A stretch of DNA of 7,257 nt from Halomonas sp. (GTDB taxonomy: Bacteria; Pseudomonadota; Gammaproteobacteria; Pseudomonadales; Halomonadaceae): the NCBI GenBank assembly GCA_003560175.1, contig PWIZ01000362.1:1-7257 (forward strand), given 5' to 3'. Under the pieces are notes generated by a model. That model did not search any database, had not been told where the DNA came from, and saw only the letters and a program-made list of their open reading frames with translations. How positions within the stretch are numbered: position 1 is the stretch's first letter; every line of letters begins with the position of its first letter. Of this stretch, positions 1 through 6,253 are shown piece after piece. The position numbers and the translations under genes are program-made.

Positions 1-344
1 GCACCGCCGGAGTAGAACTGCACCCCGGTGATCACCATCAGCGATACCGCGGCGGCGATGCCGGCGCTGCGAGCGAGGGGCAGTGAACGTCGCGGGGTCG
101 GCGGAGCCATGTCCATCTGCGGCGGCTCTTCATCCTTCAGGCGGGCCATGATGCCGGCGGAAAGGTCGGTGGAGACATCGACATCGGGTTCCCGACGCAT
201 CAGGCTGCGCATCAGGTGGTAGCGGCGCCACGCCTCTGCGGAGTCGGGAGAGGCGTCCAGCGTCTTGAGCAGCCGGCGAAGCTCGAGCTCGTCTCCCTCG
301 TTGTCCATCAGGGCAGAAAGCGATTCCCGTGCGTTCTGACTCAT
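1..344 (-). CDS. rseA: RseA/MucA-family anti-sigma-E factor, N-terminal 114 residues (3' end outside window)
   Basis: Inner-membrane anti-sigma factor that holds the sigma factor RpoE inactive until envelope stress triggers its proteolysis. The readable part begins MSQNARESLSALMDNEGDEL and continues with an AEAWRRYHLMRSLMR stretch (about residues 36-50). This matches the cytoplasmic sigma-binding domain of the family and is closer to Pseudomonas MucA than to E. coli RseA. A proline-rich linker (about 74-88) leads into a hydrophobic segment (about 93-109, GIAAAVSLMVITGVQF), the expected single transmembrane helix. The periplasmic domain lies beyond the window. The start is supported by a purine-rich AGGGGGTG ribosome site 8 nt upstream. 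It lies downstream of rpoE on the same strand, the conserved order, but after a 193-nt gap where relatives usually have a few tens of bases. Confidence 0.92.
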   Translation of the reverse strand, partial: MSQNARESLSALMDNEGDELELRRLLKTLDASPDSAEAWRRYHLMRSLMRREPDVDVSTDLSAGIMARLKDEEPPQMDMAPPTPRRSLPLARSAGIAAAVSLMVITGVQFYSGG

Positions 345-402
345 TCTTAACACCCCCTAAGTGGCAAGGCACTCCGCCCCGCTCCCTTATTTCAGCCTGG
401 AA

Positions 403-434
403 TCGACATTCCCGGTTGGATCCGGGAATGTCGA
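403..434. repeat. Perfect 13-bp inverted repeat (hairpin) in the rpoE-rseA gap
   Basis: Arms 403-415 (TCGACATTCCCGG) and 422-434 are exact reverse complements around a 6-nt loop. In the rpoE-rseA mRNA this would form a stable GC-rich stem. There is no T-tract after it on either strand, so it does not look like a standard intrinsic terminator. It could be an mRNA-stability or attenuating element that sets the ratio of anti-sigma to sigma, a protein-binding palindrome, or one copy of a dispersed repeat. The structure is seen directly; the role is inferred. Confidence 0.85.
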
Positions 435-442
435 CGCTATCT

Positions 443-456
443 CCGCCCCGCGGCGG
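443..456. repeat. Small GC hairpin beside the large rpoE-rseA inverted repeat
   Basis: CCGCC (443-447) and GGCGG (452-456) pair around a 4-nt loop. On the rpoE-rseA transcript this stem comes just before the 13-bp hairpin, so the spacer could fold as two consecutive stems. Five-base GC stems are common by chance in DNA this GC-rich, so weight is low on its own. Confidence 0.4.
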
Positions 457-537
457 ATCGAACACTGGTTATGACGTCAAAGCCCGCGGACAGTTCAGCC
501 AATCGACAAAAAGTGTGCAACCCACCTCGCTGGACGG

Positions 538-1143
538 CTACCCCTCCACCGTCTCGCGGTTGCGGGACGTAGTGACCAACGGCTGGATGTGCTGGTCCAC
601 CGCCTCCCGGGCGCGGAAGATCCGCGAACGCACCGTGCCCACCGGGCAGTGCATGATGTTGGCGATATCCTCGTAGGAGAGCCCTTCGAGCTCGCGCAGA
701 GTGATCGCCGTTCGCAAGTCGTCAGGCAGATTATCGATCGCCTCGAACACCGCAGCCTCGAGCTGATCGCGGGCCATGGCCGCCTCCGGCGTCTCGGAAT
801 CCGCCAGGCGTCCGCTGTGATCGACGATCTCGGCGTCGGCGATATCCAGGTCGCTGCCCGGTGGACGGCGCCCTCTCGAGACCAGATGGTTCTTGGCGGT
901 GTTGATGGCGATGCGGTACATCCAGGTATAGAACGCGCTTTCGGCCCGGAACTTGCCCAGCGCCCGATAGGCCTTGATGAACGCCTCCTGCGCCACATCC
1001 TGAACCTCGGAGTGGTCGTGGACGTAGCGCCCGATCAGTCCGATGATCTTGTGCTGATACTTCTTCACCAGTAGGTCGAAGGCGCGGTTGTCGCCCTGCT
1101 GGGCACGCTCGACAAGCTGCTGGTCTGTCTCCCTGGCACTCAT
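538..1143 (-). CDS. rpoE: RNA polymerase sigma factor RpoE (AlgU/sigma-E, ECF family)
   Basis: Extracytoplasmic-function sigma factor directing RNA polymerase to envelope-stress promoters. It is 201 residues, close to the usual size (E. coli 191, AlgU 193). Region sigma-2 spans about residues 22-92 with the characteristic DVAQEAFIKAYRAL (49-62) and FRAESAFYTWMYRIAINTAKN (65-85) segments. An acidic linker (about 98-125) follows, then sigma-4 (about 127-184) with the helix-turn-helix GLSYEDIANIMHCPVGTVRSR (154-174), which reads the -35 element. The start is fixed by a strong GGGGAGG ribosome site (1150-1156) 6 nt upstream. It is cotranscribed with rseA downstream and divergent from aroF. A sigma-E-like promoter in the divergent region suggests autoregulation. 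Confidence 0.97.
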   Translation of the reverse strand: MSARETDQQLVERAQQGDNRAFDLLVKKYQHKIIGLIGRYVHDHSEVQDVAQEAFIKAYRALGKFRAESAFYTWMYRIAINTAKNHLVSRGRRPPGSDLDIADAEIVDHSGRLADSETPEAAMARDQLEAAVFEAIDNLPDDLRTAITLRELEGLSYEDIANIMHCPVGTVRSRIFRAREAVDQHIQPLVTTSRNRETVEG

Positions 1144-1370
1144 TCACGGCCTCCCCGACAGAAGTCGAGAGAGCGCGACGAGTGCGCCCGGGGAGCAGCG
1201 GTCATGTTGGAAATTACGTACATGGCGTCAACCTGGGGCCCTTGCGGGCGGCGAAGTGTCCGGAGGCCGAAGCCCAAAGTCGCACAAGTGTTCCCTTTTC
1301 CTGGCCATCCATCAACCCGATGCGCCGGATCGATTCGCCGGCAGACGTATATGGCCCGTTCAACCGGCGG

Positions 1371-1397
1371 TGAGACCGCCCCGGTGTACCGGGGTTC
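1371..1397 (-). promoter_or_regulatory. Sigma-E-type promoter for rpoE (probable autoregulation)
   Basis: Read on the minus strand, GAACCC (1397-1392, preceded by G to give GGAAC) is followed after exactly 16 nt by TCTCA (1375-1371). The known sigma-E/AlgU consensus is GAACTT, 16-17 nt, then TCTGA-like, so the AAC core, the TC..A core and the spacing fit, while the last two -35 bases do not. Transcription would start near 1364 and give a leader of about 220 nt before rpoE. E. coli rpoE and Pseudomonas algU are known to be autoregulated from such promoters. Confidence 0.6.
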
Positions 1398-1429
1398 CAC
1401 GATTGATCTCATGTGGCCCCTCCGGTGTA
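1381..1429 (+). repeat. Direct repeat CCGGTGTA, two copies 41 bp apart
   Basis: CCGGTGTA occurs at 1381-1388 and 1422-1429; with two preceding bases the match is 9/10. The 41-bp period is close to four turns of B-DNA, so both copies face the same side of the helix. The first lies inside the spacer of the rpoE promoter and within a short palindrome (1379-1394); the second overlaps the aroF -10 box. This arrangement is what a shared regulator would need, but two 8-mers may also arise by chance. Confidence 0.5.
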
Positions 1430-1433
1430 TAGT
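1403..1433 (+). promoter_or_regulatory. Putative sigma-70 promoter for aroF
   Basis: TTGATC (1403-1408) and TATAGT (1428-1433) resemble -35 and -10 boxes. The -10 is 5/6 and the -35 is 4/6, and the 19-nt spacer is a little long. The start would fall near 1440, leaving a leader of about 55 nt before aroF. One CCGGTGTA repeat (1422-1429) overlaps the -10 box and could be an operator. No convincing TyrR box (TGTAAA, 6 nt, TTTACA) was seen. Confidence 0.45.
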
Positions 1434-1494
1434 AGGAGGAAAGTGATTACTTGCCCTCGGGGCATCAGCGCAGACACGACACACAGGTAGCCGC

Positions 1495-2574
1495 ATGACA
1501 GATCAGCAGGTCAGCAACCTCAACGTCCTCTCCCAGGACGTCCTTATCACTCCCGAGACCCTGAAGCAGGAGATCCCCCTCACCGCCGCCGCCGAACGCA
1601 CCGTCATCGAAGGGCGCGAGACCATCCAGCGCATTCTCGACGGTGAGGACCCGCGCCTGCTGATGGTGGTGGGCCCCTGCTCTATCCATGACGTGGACGC
1701 CGCCCTCGACTATGCCCGTCGTCTGCGCCGCCTGGCCGATGAGGTGAAGGATAGTCTCTACATCGTGATGCGCGTCTACTTCGAGAAGCCGCGGACCACC
1801 GTGGGCTGGAAGGGCCTGATCAACGATCCGCACCTCAACGGCTCCTTCGAGATCGAAGAGGGCCTGCATATTGCCCGCCGCCTGCTGGTGGAGCTGGCGG
1901 AGATGGGCCTGCCGCTGGCCACCGAGGCCCTCGATCCGATCTCACCGCAGTACATGCAGGACTGCATCAGCTGGTCGGCCATCGGTGCCCGTACCACCGA
2001 GTCCCAGACCCACCGCGAGATGTCCTCTGGCCTCTCCTGCCCGGTCGGCTTCAAGAACGGCACCGACGGCAGTCTGGAGGTGGCGGTCAACGCCCTGCAG
2101 TCGGTTTCACACCCCCACAACTTCCTGGGCATCGACTCTGCCGGCCGGGTGGCGATCATCCGCACCCGCGGCAACGCCTACGGCCACGTGGTGCTGCGTG
2201 GTGGCAACGGCAAGCCCAACTATGACAGCGTCAGCGTGGCCCTGGCCGAGCAGGAGCTCAGGAAGGCCGGCATCAAGCCCAACATCATGATCGACTGCTC
2301 CCATGCCAACTCCAACAAGGACCCGGCCCTGCAGCCGTTGGTACTGGAGAACGTCACCAATCAGATTCTCGAAGGCAACCGCTCGATCATCGGCCTCATG
2401 GTCGAGTCGCATATCGGCTGGGGCAGCCAGAAGGTGCCAGAGGATCTGAGCCAGCTGCAGTACGGTGTCTCCATCACCGACGCCTGCATCGACTGGGACG
2501 CCACCGAGCGCGCCTTCAAGGCGATGAACGAGAAGCTCGCCCCGGTGCTGGCCAGGCGCCTCGAGGCGGCGTGA
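1495..2574 (+). CDS. aroF: 3-deoxy-7-phosphoheptulonate (DAHP) synthase, class I, AroF type
   Basis: Condenses phosphoenolpyruvate with erythrose 4-phosphate to DAHP, the first step of the shikimate pathway to chorismate and aromatic amino acids, in the cytosol. The 359-residue length is normal for the class I metal-dependent family. The four metal ligands align by motif: Cys62 in GPCSIHD, His270 in CSHANSNK, Glu304 in MVESH and Asp329 in SITDAC. The PEP/phosphate-binding motifs EKPRTTVGWKGLINDP (97-112) and GARTTESQTHRE (164-175) are intact. LPLATEALDP (139-148) and GNRSIIGLMVES (294-305) resemble E. coli AroF more than AroG, so feedback by tyrosine is the likeliest guess; inhibitor specificity is not provable here. 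The ribosome site is weak (AGG, 1485-1487). It is transcribed alone, convergent with dinG. Confidence 0.95.
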   Translation: MTDQQVSNLNVLSQDVLITPETLKQEIPLTAAAERTVIEGRETIQRILDGEDPRLLMVVGPCSIHDVDAALDYARRLRRLADEVKDSLYIVMRVYFEKPRTTVGWKGLINDPHLNGSFEIEEGLHIARRLLVELAEMGLPLATEALDPISPQYMQDCISWSAIGARTTESQTHREMSSGLSCPVGFKNGTDGSLEVAVNALQSVSHPHNFLGIDSAGRVAIIRTRGNAYGHVVLRGGNGKPNYDSVSVALAEQELRKAGIKPNIMIDCSHANSNKDPALQPLVLENVTNQILEGNRSIIGLMVESHIGWGSQKVPEDLSQLQYGVSITDACIDWDATERAFKAMNEKLAPVLARRLEAA

Positions 2575-2615
2575 TCCCAGCCCGGCAGCGCACCCGAACC
2601 CCGCGCAGTTGACGC

Positions 2616-2647
2616 ACAGCGGGCCTGCCACTTGGCGGGCCCGCTGT
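2616..2647. terminator. Strong hairpin between convergent aroF and dinG, probable bidirectional terminator
   Basis: Arms 2616-2629 and 2634-2647 pair over 14 bp (one T·G wobble, otherwise perfect) around the loop ACTT. It lies 41 nt after the aroF stop and 30 nt after the dinG stop, where a shared transcription end is expected. Neither side carries a run of T, so it departs from the classic intrinsic terminator. It may act with Rho or mainly as a 3'-end stabiliser. Confidence 0.6.
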
Positions 2648-2676
2648 CGTTGACTGCCCCTTTCGTTGACTGCCCC
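2647..2676 (+). repeat. 14-bp tandem direct repeat, period 16
   Basis: TCGTTGACTGCCCC occurs exactly at 2647-2660 and 2663-2676, separated by TT. A partial GTTGAC also occurs at 2608-2613, on the other side of the hairpin. The second copy ends one base before the dinG stop codon. A local slippage duplication is the simplest explanation. Confidence 0.8.
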
Positions 2677-2677
2677 G

Positions 2678-4816
2678 CTACTGGCGGACGCCGTCGATCT
2701 CTCGGACGAAGGGGGGCAGCGAATCGAGCAGTGCCCGGCCGTAGCGGCGGGTGAGCACCCGGCGATCGAGCAGGGTGATGCGGCCGCTGTCGGACTCCTT
2801 GCGGATCAATCGACCGCAGGCCTGCACCAGCTTGATGGAGGCATCGGGCACGCTGATGCGCATGAAGGGATTGCCGCCGCGGCTCTCGATCCATTCGGCC
2901 AGCGTGGCGCCTACCGGGTCGTCGGGCACCGCGAAGGGCAGCCGGGTGATCACCACGTGGGTCAGGTAGTCGCCGGGCAGGTCGATTCCCTCGGCGAAGC
3001 TGGCCAGGCCGAAGATGATGCTGCCCTCCCCCGCGTCGACCCGAGCCCGATGGCGGGTGATCAGCTCACGCTTGGGCAGACGATCCTGGGCCAGCACCCG
3101 TTCGCTCAGCGCCTTTGGCAGGGCCTTCTCCACGGCGCGCAGCTGCGCCCGGGACGAGAAGAGCATCAGTACCGCCTCCTGCTTGCCCAGCGCCTGGACG
3201 AACTCGACGATGGCACGCTCGTGACCTTCGCGATCGGCCGGATCGACGGCCTCCCGGGGCACGCTGAGCACCGCACGGGAGTAGTCGAAGGGGCTGGGCA
3301 GGCGCTGGTAGCGATAGCGATTGGCCAGACCGGCGCGCTCCTGCAGGCGCTCGAAGCGCCCGAGTGCCGTCAGCGTGGCCGAGGTGATCACGGCGCCGAA
3401 GGTGGCACCCCACAGGCTCTTCGCCAGGGTATGGGCCGCCGAGACGGGGCTCGCCGAGAAGGTCAGCTCCGGGTCGGCCCCGAAGCGTTCCAGGGCCAGC
3501 CAGCGAGCCCGGGGCGGCTCGCCCTCGGGGTCTGTCTCGGCAAACGACTGCCACAGGGCATGGGCCTCCAGCGCCCGGCCATGCAGCAGCGCCAGCAACG
3601 GCAGCCAGGCCTCGGCCTGCTCGCGCGGCAGGCCGGTATGCTTATCGGGGTCGAGGCTCTCGCGCAGGATATCGGCCATGCTCTCGAGGGTGCGGGAGAG
3701 CTCGGCGAAGATCACCAGCAGGGCCCCGGCCAGCTCTCTCAGCGCCTCGGGGACACGCCCCATCTCGAAGCGGTGCTGGCGGGCCTCCTCACCGTCGATG
3801 AGCCCTTCGGGACGCCCGGCCAGCTGGTGGCCCAGGGCGAAGGCCTCGCCGAGTTTCGGCTCCAGCGCCTCGATGGCCTGGGGCAGCGTTGCCAGCAGCC
3901 GTGCCAGGGTCGGCTGGACGGCCAGGGCCTGGTTGAGCTCGGTCAGCGACTTTTTCAGGGTCCGCAGCCAGCCCAGGGCGCCGCCCACGGCGAAGCGGTG
4001 GGTAAAGTGGTTGAGCGCCTTGTCGGGAAGGTGGTGGCCCTCGTCGAAGACGTGGATGCAGTCCCCCGGGTCGGGCAGCACCACGCCGCCGCCCAGGGAG
4101 AGGTCGGCCAGCACCAGGTCGTGGTTGGCGACGATGATGTCGGCCTGCTCCAGGTCACGCCGGGCACGGAAGAAGGCGCAGGCAGCGAAGTGGCCGCAGC
4201 GGCGGTTGGTGCACTGCCGATGGTCGACGGTAAGCTTGCGCCAGTGGTCGTCGGGGATGGCCTCGGGCCAGCTGTCGCGATCGCCCTCCCAGCGGCCGTT
4301 GCCGTAGGCCTCGCCCAGTGACTGGGCCAGGGCCTGGAAGTCGTCGCCGCCGCTGGCGAGCTCACGCTCGAAGAGCGAATAGGTGGGGTTGTCTTCGGTG
4401 CCGTCGAGGGTCTGGTCGAGGCGTGCCACACAGATATAGCGGCCGCGCCCCTTGGCCAGGGCGTAGCTGAAGTCGATGCCGCTGTGGGCCTTCAGCGAGG
4501 GGAGATCCTGATGCAGCACCTGCTCCTGCAGGGCCACGGTGGCCGTGGCCACCACCAGCCGCTTGCCGCGGGCCTTGGCCACCGGCAGCGCGGCCAGCAG
4601 GTAGGCCAGGGTCTTGCCGGTACCGGTGCCGGCCTCGAGCACGCAGACGTGCTCGTCGCTTACGCGCTTACCGGCCTCGTCGACCTCGATACCCGCCAGG
4701 GTGCGGGCGATCTCGGCGATCATCAGCCGCTGGCCATAGCGGGGCGTCAGATCGAGGCCGTCGAGCACACGGCGGTAGGCCGCCTGGATCTCGCCCTTCA
4801 GCGCCTCGTCAAGCAT
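2678..4816 (-). CDS. dinG: ATP-dependent DNA helicase DinG (XPD-like, iron-sulfur)
   Basis: Superfamily 2 helicase, 5'-3', that unwinds R-loops, D-loops and forked DNA during repair and replication-transcription conflicts. Taking the start at 4816 gives 712 residues, close to E. coli DinG (716). Motifs in order: Walker A AGTGTGKT (62-69), Ia VVATATVALQEQ (88-99), four 4Fe-4S cysteines (Cys129, Cys202, Cys207, Cys213) with the +5/+6 spacing of the E. coli enzyme, DEGHH (258-262) as the Walker B box, ITSATLT (477-483), SFAEGIDLPGD (606-616) and QACGRLIR (665-672). An in-frame upstream Met (4972) would add 52 residues read from inside rhlB, with no family resemblance, so it is rejected. The best upstream GGAAGG is 14 nt away and rhlB stops 4 nt before, so translation is probably coupled to rhlB. 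Confidence 0.95.
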   Translation of the reverse strand: MLDEALKGEIQAAYRRVLDGLDLTPRYGQRLMIAEIARTLAGIEVDEAGKRVSDEHVCVLEAGTGTGKTLAYLLAALPVAKARGKRLVVATATVALQEQVLHQDLPSLKAHSGIDFSYALAKGRGRYICVARLDQTLDGTEDNPTYSLFERELASGGDDFQALAQSLGEAYGNGRWEGDRDSWPEAIPDDHWRKLTVDHRQCTNRRCGHFAACAFFRARRDLEQADIIVANHDLVLADLSLGGGVVLPDPGDCIHVFDEGHHLPDKALNHFTHRFAVGGALGWLRTLKKSLTELNQALAVQPTLARLLATLPQAIEALEPKLGEAFALGHQLAGRPEGLIDGEEARQHRFEMGRVPEALRELAGALLVIFAELSRTLESMADILRESLDPDKHTGLPREQAEAWLPLLALLHGRALEAHALWQSFAETDPEGEPPRARWLALERFGADPELTFSASPVSAAHTLAKSLWGATFGAVITSATLTALGRFERLQERAGLANRYRYQRLPSPFDYSRAVLSVPREAVDPADREGHERAIVEFVQALGKQEAVLMLFSSRAQLRAVEKALPKALSERVLAQDRLPKRELITRHRARVDAGEGSIIFGLASFAEGIDLPGDYLTHVVITRLPFAVPDDPVGATLAEWIESRGGNPFMRISVPDASIKLVQACGRLIRKESDSGRITLLDRRVLTRRYGRALLDSLPPFVREIDGVRQ

Positions 4817-4820
4817 GAGC

Positions 4821-6098
4821 TCAGAGCATGCCTTCCGGGGGGTGCTCGCAGGGCAGCTTGTCACCGATGAAGCGCTCGATCTCGGGCAGCGAGAAGGCGT
4901 CCTCCTCGCCCACGAAGCTGATCGACACGCCCTTGGCGCCGGCGCGACCGGTGCGGCCGATGCGGTGGACATAGTCCTCCGGGTCCTCCGGCAGGGTGTA
5001 GTTGATCACGTGGCTAACATCCTCGATGTGGATGCCGCGGCCGGCCACGTCGGTGGCCACCATCACCTGGATCTCGCCCTCGCGGAACTGCTCGAGGGTC
5101 GTGATGCGCTGATTCTGGGGCACATCGCCGGAGAGCATGGCGACGTTGATGTCGGCCTTCCTGAGTAGCTCGTCGAGCTTGCGCACCAAGTCACGGCGGT
5201 TGCCGAAGACCAGGACGCGGTCGAAGTTCTCCTGCCTGAGCAGGTTGATCAGCAGGCGCTGCTTGTCCTCGTCGCCGACCAGGTAGACGCGCTGATCGAT
5301 ATCGGCGGCGTTCTCCACCGTGACCGCGATATCGATGTGGGTCGGCTCTTGGGTCCACTGGCTGGCCAGGTTGAGGATGTCCTCGGTGAAGGTCGCCGAG
5401 AACAGGAAGGTCTGGCGCTCCTCTGTCTTCGGCGTATGGCGGATGATGCGCTTGACGTCGGGGATGAAGCCCATGGAGAGCATGCGGTCGGCTTCATCGA
5501 GCACCAGCACCTCGACCTGGGTCAGGTCGACATCACGCTTCTGGTGGAAATCGAGCAGTCGGCCCGGGGTGGCCACCAGAATATCCACGCGATCGGCCAA
5601 CGCCTCCCGCTGCGCCTGGTAGTCCATGCCACCGACAACGCTTGCCACCTTGAGGTCGGTGAAGCGGGCCAGTGCCTTGGCATCTTTCTCGATCTGCAGG
5701 GCCAGCTCGCGGGTCGGGGCGACGATCAGCGCCCGCGGGGCGCCGGGCTTCTGGCCGTTGGGGGCCTCCTCCTCGAGAAAGTAGGCGAGGATCGAGATGA
5801 GGAAGGCGGCCGTCTTGCCGGTGCCGGTCTGGGCCTTACCAACCACGTCGCCGCCCAGCAGGGTGTGGGTCAGTGCCTCGGCCTGGATCGGGGTACAGTA
5901 CTCGAAACCCAAGGCGTGGATGGCGTGCATCAGCGGCAGCGGCAGATCGAAATCATGGAAGCGCCACTTGCCCGCCACGGCAGGCACCTGAAACTGGCGC
6001 AGGTCCCAGCCGGAGGCGTTGCGTCGACGCGGTTTGCGACGACGGCGCTTGGGCTTGCGATCCTGGGCCGGTGCGTTGATCTGATCCGACTCGCTCAT
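4821..6098 (-). CDS. rhlB: DEAD-box ATP-dependent RNA helicase RhlB
   Basis: Unwinds structured RNA; in E. coli RhlB works in the RNase E degradosome. 425 residues from the start at 6098. Motifs: Q motif and upstream Phe in FHDF...CTPIQAEAL (47-76), Walker A AQTGTGKT (89-96), PTRELA (128-133), TPGR (177-180), DEAD (201-204), SAT (234-236), [11 protein letters not shown] (348-358) and HRIGRTGR (378-385). The ending ([13 protein letters not shown], 404-416) resembles the RhlB subfamily rather than RhlE or SrmB. An arginine/lysine block ([12 protein letters not shown], 15-26) lies at the N-terminus, whereas E. coli RhlB carries its basic tail at the C-terminus. In-frame Met codons at 6137 and 6164 are disfavoured: 6164 lies upstream of the likely promoter and 6137 leaves almost no leader. 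It is first in an operon with dinG. Confidence 0.9.
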   Translation of the reverse strand: MSESDQINAPAQDRKPKRRRRKPRRRNASGWDLRQFQVPAVAGKWRFHDFDLPLPLMHAIHALGFEYCTPIQAEALTHTLLGGDVVGKAQTGTGKTAAFLISILAYFLEEEAPNGQKPGAPRALIVAPTRELALQIEKDAKALARFTDLKVASVVGGMDYQAQREALADRVDILVATPGRLLDFHQKRDVDLTQVEVLVLDEADRMLSMGFIPDVKRIIRHTPKTEERQTFLFSATFTEDILNLASQWTQEPTHIDIAVTVENAADIDQRVYLVGDEDKQRLLINLLRQENFDRVLVFGNRRDLVRKLDELLRKADINVAMLSGDVPQNQRITTLEQFREGEIQVMVATDVAGRGIHIEDVSHVINYTLPEDPEDYVHRIGRTGRAGAKGVSISFVGEEDAFSLPEIERFIGDKLPCEHPPEGML

Positions 6099-6150
6099 AG
6101 GCTGCTGTCTGTCCGTTTGGCTGGTTGAGTAGTACATGACACAAACGCGC

Positions 6151-6159
6151 ATTATAACA
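6151..6159 (-). promoter_or_regulatory. Extended -10 promoter of rhlB-dinG
   Basis: The minus strand reads TGTTATAAT (6159-6151): a perfect TATAAT with an upstream TGn extension. No recognisable -35 box lies 16-18 nt upstream, which fits extended -10 promoters. The next bases GCGCG form a GC-rich discriminator. Initiation near 6144 gives a leader of about 46 nt to the start at 6098 and rules out the ATG at 6164. Confidence 0.7.
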
Positions 6160-6218
6160 GCCAATGCGACGCAGGGCGCGTCTCGTGAGCGCTTCGCCTG
6201 TGGCCGGCGCGACAGGAC

Positions 6219-6227
6219 TGTTAGAAT
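6219..6227 (+). promoter_or_regulatory. Extended -10 promoter of the small gene-xthA operon
   Basis: TGTTAGAAT (6219-6227) is an extended -10 with one mismatch in the hexamer (TAGAAT). No good -35 is visible. The following GCGCG repeats the discriminator of the divergent rhlB promoter. Initiation near 6234 would leave a leader of about 20 nt carrying the ribosome site at 6241. Confidence 0.6.
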
Positions 6228-6253
6228 GCGCGCCAGACCAGAGGAGTTTTTCC

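Larger units (their letters stand above)
1144..1494. promoter_or_regulatory. Divergent rpoE/aroF control region (351 bp, no gene)
   Basis: Non-coding gap between the two divergent starts. The aroF-proximal third (about 1336-1440) is dense in signals: a sigma-E-like promoter towards rpoE, a sigma-70-like promoter towards aroF, a CCCCGG/CCGGGG palindrome (1379-1394) and two copies of CCGGTGTA. The rpoE-proximal part (1157-1335) holds only weak sites: a TTGACG (minus, 1226-1231) without a good -10 element, and a CATGT/ACATG inverted repeat (1203-1224). Short open frames crossing the region have no recognisable content. No tRNA or small-RNA signature was seen. Confidence 0.7.

Noticed and set aside
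948..954. GGAACTT sigma-E-like -35 box on the plus strand inside rpoE
   Set aside because: No TCNNA-type -10 box follows at 16-17 nt, and it would drive only antisense transcription.
1203..1231. TTGACG on the minus strand as the -35 of a second rpoE promoter
   Set aside because: The hexamers at 16-18 nt match TATAAT at only two or three positions, so the pair is too weak to call.
1140..1496. 118-residue open frame on the minus strand covering the whole rpoE-aroF gap
   Set aside because: It spans the promoters, lacks a ribosome site, resembles no known protein and ends just inside rpoE. Long chance frames are expected at this GC content.
1434..1498. Possible leader peptide before aroF: AGGAGG (1434-1439) followed by a TTG frame (1451) ending in TGA at 1496-1498, overlapping the aroF ATG
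   Set aside because: The strong ribosome-like site lies at or before the predicted transcript start. The peptide has no Tyr or Phe codons for attenuation, and the spacing is poor. Worth reviving only if the aroF transcript starts further upstream.
2666..4321. 551-residue plus-strand open frame antisense to dinG
   Set aside because: A mirror of the dinG coding frame with low-complexity Gly/Gln/Ala content. The opposite strand has a full set of helicase motifs.
4817..4972. 52-residue N-terminal extension of DinG starting at 4972
   Set aside because: It would be read from inside rhlB in another frame, is Ser/Arg/Pro-rich without family similarity, and the Met at 4816 matches the usual DinG start.
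6164..6253. 30-residue upstream extension of the small gene before xthA
   Set aside because: It starts before the predicted transcript start and lacks a ribosome site, whereas the Met at 6254 has GAGGAG 7 nt upstream.
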